This document shows, one piece after another, positions 59,557 to 64,000 of a DNA stretch of 64,000 nucleotides (positions within the stretch are counted from its first letter, which is position 1; each line of letters opens with the position of its first letter). The DNA comes from Streptomyces sp. TSRI0281. GTDB lineage: Bacteria > Actinomycetota > Actinomycetes > Streptomycetales > Streptomycetaceae. Made by a program: the position numbers and the translations under genes. The stretch spans positions 125,881 to 189,880 of the forward strand of contig NZ_LWLE01000007.1 in assembly GCF_001905125.1 (NCBI RefSeq), read 5' to 3'. Under the pieces are notes generated by a model, which saw only the letters and a program-made list of their open reading frames with translations, made no database searches and had not been told where the DNA came from.

Positions 59557-60183
59557 ATGGGCGACGCACCGGGCGGGATACTCCGCTGGAACCTCTTCGT
59601 CGGCGGCCACCTGAGTTCCTCCGTTCCCGTGCGCCTCGTCGAACGTACGAGGGCGGGCCGGCTGCTCTGGCTGGAGACCGGAACACCGATGTGGCGCACC
59701 GAACTCCCGGGCGGCGCCCATCTCCGCGACATCCCGCCGCAGGACCGCCCGGCGCACGGGTACCCGGCGAAGGCCGACCGCTGGCCCATGGGCAGCGCGC
59801 TCATCCACCAGCCGTTCGGAGCCGGACACGCGGTGTTCTGGTTCTTCGGCCGACGCCAGAAATTCCGCGGCTGGTACGTGAACCTGGAACGCCGCGTGCA
59901 CCACGGCGAGGACATCGACGTCGTCGACCACGAACTCGACATCACCGTGGCGCCCGACCGGACATGGCGGTGGAAGGACGAGCGGTCGTTCACCGAGAAG
60001 ACCGGTCACCCGGCCTACTGGTCGGCGGAGGAAGCCGCGGCCATCCGCACCGAGGGAGAGCGGATGGCCGCTCTCGCGGAGTCCGGAGCCTTCCCCTTCG
60101 ACGGCACCTGGTGCGATTTTCGGCCATCCAGGCGTTGGATGAAGCCACCTCGTTCAGCACCCCCGAGCCGCACCATCCTGTGA
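59557..60183 (+). CDS. DUF402 protein (FomD-like phosphodiesterase family)
   Basis: 208 residues. Contains the DUF402 core: FGRRQKFRGWYVNLERRVHH, then DHELDITVAPDRTWRWKDE. Members hydrolyse nucleoside-phosphonate or diphosphate compounds (FomD hydrolyses CMP-linked fosfomycin intermediates). Metal-binding Asp residues are in DVVDHELDI. The last ~20 residues (basic, Pro/Ser-rich) are unlike the usual DUF402 end, and may result from a late frame change. No fosfomycin gene is close. Confidence 0.8.
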   Translation: MGDAPGGILRWNLFVGGHLSSSVPVRLVERTRAGRLLWLETGTPMWRTELPGGAHLRDIPPQDRPAHGYPAKADRWPMGSALIHQPFGAGHAVFWFFGRRQKFRGWYVNLERRVHHGEDIDVVDHELDITVAPDRTWRWKDERSFTEKTGHPAYWSAEEAAAIRTEGERMAALAESGAFPFDGTWCDFRPSRRWMKPPRSAPPSRTIL

Positions 60184-60570
60184 GACCCACGGCGCGGCCC
60201 CAGGCTGCACCGCCCTTCCCCGCACACCTCCTGACGAAGCATCGAACACGTCGAACACGAAGCCGACCGGCGCACCGACGGCTCTCGTACGGCGCATACG
60301 AACACCCCGTGCTCCACGAACGCTGCAACCGTGTAGGGAACCCATGGCCACCGTCGTTGCTCGTGGTCATATCGCGTGATACACAGAGTGACTATGCATA
60401 TGCACGGGAAAGCCGGAACGAGCCGCAGGTCAGGGCAGCCGTCCCGGTCAAACGTGCGAGATCCGGGTAAAGAGACCCGGGAAGGCGTCGTGCGGGCACG
60501 GTTTCATCAGCGAAGATAGAAGGCGACCCGTTGCTGTTCGGCGCGGGCAGCGAACTACCCAACAGGGGCG
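60184..60570. other. Intergenic region upstream of the secretion-like operon
   Basis: 387 bp without a gene. The stretch 60361-60420 (catatcgcgtgatacacaga ... tatgcatatgcac) is AT-rich relative to the rest, and a small hairpin CCGGGT/ACCCGG lies at about 60464-60481. The operon promoter is probably in this region. No coding frame was accepted. Confidence 0.4.
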
Positions 60571-60888
60571 GTGACTTACATGATCCTGGCAGCGGAAAAG
60601 GGCGACATCACCACCATCATCGGCGGAATCGCCCCGAACTGGGGGCCGTTCGGGACGCTGGGCAACGAGGCGCGCATCATGATCGAGGTGGTGATGGCGA
60701 TCGCCATCCTGCTCTGCCTCGGCATCGCGATCTGGGGCGCGGCGAAGCAGCGCATCGGGGCGACGGCGCTGCGTGACACGTTCAGCGCGGAACAGGGCAA
60801 GGGCCTGATCGTGGCGGGCCTGACCGGAGTCTTCATCATCGGCTCACTGGGCACCCTGTTCACCATTGTCTACGGAATGGCCGTCTGA
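60571..60888 (+). CDS. Small two-helix membrane protein of a type IV secretion-like operon (pilin-like)
   Basis: 105 residues, GTG start at 60571 after a GGGGCGG stretch. Two hydrophobic helices (about 33-55, IMIEVVMAIAILLCLGIAIWG, and 80-103, GLIVAGLTGVFIIGSLGTLF) around a basic loop (KQRIGATALRD). This size and layout are those of VirB2/TrbC-like or TcpD-like subunits in Gram-positive T4SS. First gene of a plus-strand operon whose next members look VirB8-, VirB6- and SCO6880-like. Pilin identity is inferred from position. Confidence 0.75.
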   Translation: MTYMILAAEKGDITTIIGGIAPNWGPFGTLGNEARIMIEVVMAIAILLCLGIAIWGAAKQRIGATALRDTFSAEQGKGLIVAGLTGVFIIGSLGTLFTIVYGMAV

Positions 60889-61096
60889 CCGGCCACCGGC
60901 CGGCCCTGCTCACCGTCACCCGCCCCCGTCCCACCCCGGGCCGTCCCAGCCCGCTCCCCCACCATCCGCCCGTCGTGCCCACCGGCTGAGGTTGCGTCTC
61001 CCTGATGTCGAGTCACCACACCGCTCCCACGCGGCAACCAGCACAGCTACCGTCGCCCTGCGCGGATCCGCACACGACCGAGGGAGCGTACGCGGC

Positions 61097-61975
61097 ATGA
61101 GTCCCGGCGACGAGCACGACTACCGCGGCATGGACCAGGGCGGTCGCACGGACGACCCGTACAGCACCCTCGGCGGCACCCGCCAGACCCGCACCCGCCT
61201 CCCCGACGGCGACACCGCGGCCCCCCACACCCGCCGTCCCGCCCGCAGCTCCCGCTCCCTCGTCACCGTCGTCGGCATCGTCGTCCTCCTCATCGCCGCC
61301 ATCGCCTTCGCGAACCGGGGTGGCGGCGGCGGCAACAGCGACGACGAGGCATCCGGCAACGGAAAGAAACCGGGCGCCGCAGGCCCCGCGCCGACGAGGG
61401 CCACGGGCACCAAGCCGGTACAGGGCAAGAACGGCACGATCGCCTCGGGCTTCGCGCACGACCAGCAGGGGGCGCAGAGCGCGGCGGCGAACTACGCGGT
61501 GGCGCTGGGGTCTGCGGAGATGTTCGACAAAGCCAAGCGCGACAGCATCCTCGACGCTGTCATCGCTCCTTCCTCTGTGAACCAGTTCCGGAGCACTCTC
61601 GACCAGGCATATTCACCCGACTTCTTCGAGAATGTCGGCCTCAATGACGACGGCTCAACGCCCAGTGGCTTCACCTTCGTATCCCGCACCGCCCCCATCG
61701 GCACCAAGGTGACAAAGGTGGCTGCTGACCAAACCACCGTAGAGGTCTGGTGCACCGGTCTGGTCGGCCTCGCCGGCGAGGGCTCGACCAAGCCAGTAGC
61801 CGACGGCTGGTTCACCATCACCATGGAACTGATGTGGATCAATGGCGACTGGAAGGCCGTCACTCATTCCCAGAAGGATGGTCCCGCTCCGGTGGGTGGC
61901 GACACAAGGGCGTCCGGCGCAGACGAGATCGCAGGCGCGGTCAATGGGTTCGGAGGGTTCACCTATGCCCGATAG
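61097..61975 (+). CDS. Bitopic membrane protein with VirB8/TcpC-like extracellular domain
   Basis: 292 residues. The N-terminus is cytoplasmic and hydrophilic (1-55, RQTRTRLPDGDTAA), followed by one transmembrane helix (about 57-75, VVGIVVLLIAAIAFA). The extracellular part starts with a Gly/Ser/Pro linker and ends in an NTF2-like domain (SAAANYAVALGSAEMF through WFTITMELMWINGDWKAVTH). VirB8 and TcpC have the same topology. The ATG at 61097 is in the middle of a longer frame. The next gene overlaps it by 11 bp. Confidence 0.75.
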   Translation: MSPGDEHDYRGMDQGGRTDDPYSTLGGTRQTRTRLPDGDTAAPHTRRPARSSRSLVTVVGIVVLLIAAIAFANRGGGGGNSDDEASGNGKKPGAAGPAPTRATGTKPVQGKNGTIASGFAHDQQGAQSAAANYAVALGSAEMFDKAKRDSILDAVIAPSSVNQFRSTLDQAYSPDFFENVGLNDDGSTPSGFTFVSRTAPIGTKVTKVAADQTTVEVWCTGLVGLAGEGSTKPVADGWFTITMELMWINGDWKAVTHSQKDGPAPVGGDTRASGADEIAGAVNGFGGFTYAR

Positions 61976-63320
61976 TCCACGTCGTCATACACGGACGGTC
62001 GTCGCCCTTCTGGCGACCGTCCAGGCATTCGCCATCATCCTTGCAACCAAAGCTGCGGCGGCCCCCACACCCACTCCGAGCCCGAGTGGCAGCAATAACC
62101 CGTGTGATCTCATCCACGGCCCCGCCAAGGACTACTGCGAAGGCGGCGAAGGCTCCCCCTCCTCCGGCCCCCCCGTCCCCCCGGACTCCACCGACCCCCT
62201 GGCCTCCCTGGCCCGTGGCTGTGCCGACGCCGCCGCGTGGATCGTCGGCAAGCTCAGCGAGGCCGTGAAGAGCACCGCGAACGTCGACTTCACGAACCCC
62301 AAGTTCCTCCAGCAGTACGCCGTCATCTTCGCGGCCTCCACCATCCTCACCCTCGTGCTGTGGCTGCTCGCCGTAGCCAAGCGCGCCATCCGCGGCGTCC
62401 CGCTCACCACCGCGATCTCCGAGGCTGTCGGCTTCCTCTGGCTGACCGTCCTCGCCTCCGCGTTCACGCCGCTCATCCTGTACACGATCGTCTCGGCCAC
62501 CGACGGCGTCACCGAGGTCATCGCCAGCTCCACCGGCGGGCAGACCGATGTCTTCTTCGGCTCGTTCGCCGAGGCCCTCAAAAAGGGCAACGACATCGGC
62601 GGCGGGCCGATCATGCTGATCGTCGTCTCGCTCGTATCGATCCTCGCCGCCGGGGTCCTGTGGCTGGAGCTCGTCATCCGGGCCGCCCTGCTCTACGTCG
62701 GCGCGCTCCTCGGCATCGTCGTGTACTCCGGCCTCGTCGACAAGAACATGTGGGGCCACGTACGCCGCTGGGCGGGCATCATGATCGCGGTGATCATGGT
62801 GAAGCCAGTCATCCTCATCGTGCTCGGCCTGGCCGGGGCGCTCTCCGAGGACGACGGCCCCGACGCCTTCTCCGCCGTCGTCTCCGGCCTCGCGATCATC
62901 CTGCTGGCCATCTTCGCCTCCGCCATGATCTACCGCTTCGTCCCCGGCTTCGGCGACGAGATCCAGGGCGCCCGCACCAACCGGAAGCAGGCCACCGACG
63001 GCGCCCAGGCCGCCGCCCTGATCAGCTCCCCGGCCGCCCTCGTCTCCCAGGGCATCAAGACCCACAGCGGCCGCAACGACCAGAACAGCGGAGGCGGCGG
63101 AGGCGGCGCCCGCCCCTCCAACCCCGCCAGCGGCGGTGTCGCCGCGCACAGCTCCCGCAGTACCGGCGGGAGCGGAGGCGGCGGCGGATCTGTCCCCTCC
63201 GCCGCACCTTCGCCCCGCAGCGGAGGCGGCCCCACCTCCGGCACACCCCACGGCAGCCGCTCCCCCCGGGGCGGTTCAGGCAGCACAGGTAATCCGAACA
63301 CAGGAGGTGGAGGGCGTTGA
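61965..63320 (+). CDS. Polytopic membrane protein, VirB6/TrbL-like
   Basis: 451 residues. Signal-like helix (about 9-30), a Pro/Ser linker, then about six transmembrane segments (residues 105-345), including FLQQYAVIFAASTILTLVLWLLAV and VVSLVSILAAGVLWLELVIRAALLYVG. The C-terminal ~90 residues are a disordered Gly/Ser/Arg tail. This is the layout of TrbL/VirB6 inner-membrane components of T4SS. The ATG at 61965 overlaps the upstream gene by 11 bp, and its stop overlaps the next TTG by 4 bp. Confidence 0.78.
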   Translation: MPDSPRRHTRTVVALLATVQAFAIILATKAAAAPTPTPSPSGSNNPCDLIHGPAKDYCEGGEGSPSSGPPVPPDSTDPLASLARGCADAAAWIVGKLSEAVKSTANVDFTNPKFLQQYAVIFAASTILTLVLWLLAVAKRAIRGVPLTTAISEAVGFLWLTVLASAFTPLILYTIVSATDGVTEVIASSTGGQTDVFFGSFAEALKKGNDIGGGPIMLIVVSLVSILAAGVLWLELVIRAALLYVGALLGIVVYSGLVDKNMWGHVRRWAGIMIAVIMVKPVILIVLGLAGALSEDDGPDAFSAVVSGLAIILLAIFASAMIYRFVPGFGDEIQGARTNRKQATDGAQAAALISSPAALVSQGIKTHSGRNDQNSGGGGGGARPSNPASGGVAAHSSRSTGGSGGGGGSVPSAAPSPRSGGGPTSGTPHGSRSPRGGSGSTGNPNTGGGGR

Positions 63321-64000
63321 CGACCCAGTCCCACACGATCACGCCCCGCCGTACGTATCTCATCGGCCGCGCCCGGCCGAACGCGATCGTCGGCAAGAAC
63401 CGCGAGACCGGCGAGATCGCCCTGATCATCGCCGGTGCGTTCCTCGGCATGATGAGCGGGCTGATCGTCCCCGTCCTGTCCCTGCGGATCGTGCTGCTCA
63501 TGGGCTTCCCCATGCTGGCGCTGGCCATCGTGTACGTCCCGTACAAGCACCGCACCTTCTACAAGTGGTTCGAGATCAACCGCAGCTTCAAGCGGTCCCT
63601 GCGGCGCGGCACCGCGTACCGCTCCACCGCCATGGAAGCGGGCGTCAGCGCCGACGGCCGTGAGGTCGAGATCGGCCCACCGCCCGGCATCGGCCGGATC
63701 GGCTGGCTCGCGGCCCCCTTCGGCCCCGACGAGATCGCCGTACTCCTCCACGCCGACCGCCGCACCGTCACCGCCGCCATCGAGATCGAGGGCCCCGGCG
63801 TCGGCCTCCGCGACAGCGAGGACCAGGAAGCGCTGGTCGACCGGTTCGGCACCCTGCTCAAGCACGTGGCCAACGGCGACGGCTTCGTGACCCGCCTCCA
63901 GATGCTGGCCCGTACGCTGCCCGCCGACCCCGACGCGCACGCCAAGGACGTCGCCCAGCGCGGCGACAAGGCCGCCCCCGGCTGGCTCCAGGAGTCCTAC
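63317..64000 (+). CDS. SCO6880-family secretion protein, N-terminal part
   Basis: 228 codons in the window; the gene continues beyond base 64000. The TTG start at 63317 overlaps the upstream stop (TTGA) and has AGGAGG 10 nt before. The N-terminus (RTYLIGRARPNAIVG) leads into two close hydrophobic helices (about 32-75) and a cytoplasmic domain with PPPGIGRIGWLAAPFGPDEIAVLLH. This is the SCO6880 family, usually encoded just before the VirB4-like ATPase of actinobacterial type IV secretion and conjugation clusters. No ATPase motif is in the part seen. Confidence 0.85.
   Translation, partial: MTTQSHTITPRRTYLIGRARPNAIVGKNRETGEIALIIAGAFLGMMSGLIVPVLSLRIVLLMGFPMLALAIVYVPYKHRTFYKWFEINRSFKRSLRRGTAYRSTAMEAGVSADGREVEIGPPPGIGRIGWLAAPFGPDEIAVLLHADRRTVTAAIEIEGPGVGLRDSEDQEALVDRFGTLLKHVANGDGFVTRLQMLARTLPADPDAHAKDVAQRGDKAAPGWLQESY

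Noticed and set aside
60184..60570. Integration site or tRNA remnant at the island edge
   Set aside because: No tRNA-like cloverleaf, integrase gene or direct repeat matching the other island end (near 50741-50830) was found by eye.

Overview
The window looks like chromosomal DNA of a Streptomyces species. It is very GC-rich, has third-position G/C codon bias, many GTG and a few TTG starts, and 4-bp start/stop overlaps. It carries marker genes of the genus: the nickel regulator Nur, the nitrogen regulator GlnR, the WhiG anti-sigma factor RsiG, the mycothiol synthase MshD, a CsoR copper repressor, and WhiJ-like XRE/DUF397/ATPase modules. From memory, the core gene order matches S. coelicolor from about SCO4180 down to about SCO4127 (nur, cysA, glnR, mshD, ppk, pstSCAB, pit, csoR, then a type IV secretion-like operon). 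That synteny is recalled, not computed.

Layout. 1-10 kb: tail of a drug-type ABC exporter, an Eis-like acetyltransferase, an Rhizobium-type asparaginase, rsiG, dtd, ygfZ, nur, a nitrobindin-like protein, and a coupled operon of three related membrane-anchored proteins with a pentapeptide minisatellite. 10-16.3 kb: sulfur genes (DsrE-like, DUF1416, thiosulfate sulfurtransferase with a Cys-containing leader peptide on a probable leaderless transcript, a MoaD/ThiS-like protein) plus envelope proteins and a hydrolase. 16.5-22 kb: glnR preceded by an overlapping upstream ORF, a LacI regulator, and an HtrA protease with its two-component system and three 11-bp-phased repeats in the protease promoter. 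22-32.4 kb: mostly accessory genes, including a secreted PI-PLC, GNAT, a Tat substrate, a duplicated and partly degraded XRE/DUF397 locus, a secreted 5'-nucleotidase, and a YhcG-type nuclease, then mshD.

32.4-33.4 kb holds a decayed GntR/ABC transporter operon with frameshifts, a nonsense codon and a fusion deletion; its operator is intact. 33.8-44.1 kb is a phosphate and polyphosphate block: ppk, CHAD and Nudix genes, then pstSCAB behind phased PHO boxes, converging on pit and a PhoU-like gene. 44.2-49.3 kb: csoR with its operator, a repeat-tailed small protein, a lipoprotein, a bicovalent-FAD oxidase and a PAP2 phosphatase.

49.7-64 kb is the most unusual part. A NlpC/P60 plus lytic transglycosylase gene and a type IV secretion-like operon (small pilin-like protein, VirB8-like, VirB6-like, SCO6880-type) flank about 10 kb of accessory genes. 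That island contains two tandem, diverged copies of a pair: a DUF1023 alpha/beta hydrolase gene overlapping by 4 bp a dedicated lipoprotein gene. The two hydrolases share the catalytic C-terminus but have different N-termini: one is helical and follows a WXG100-like gene, the other has membrane segments, an internal class III prepilin-like site and a long Gly/Ser linker. This is the best candidate for an undescribed exported enzyme/partner-lipoprotein system. No tRNA, rRNA, CRISPR array or insertion sequence was recognised.
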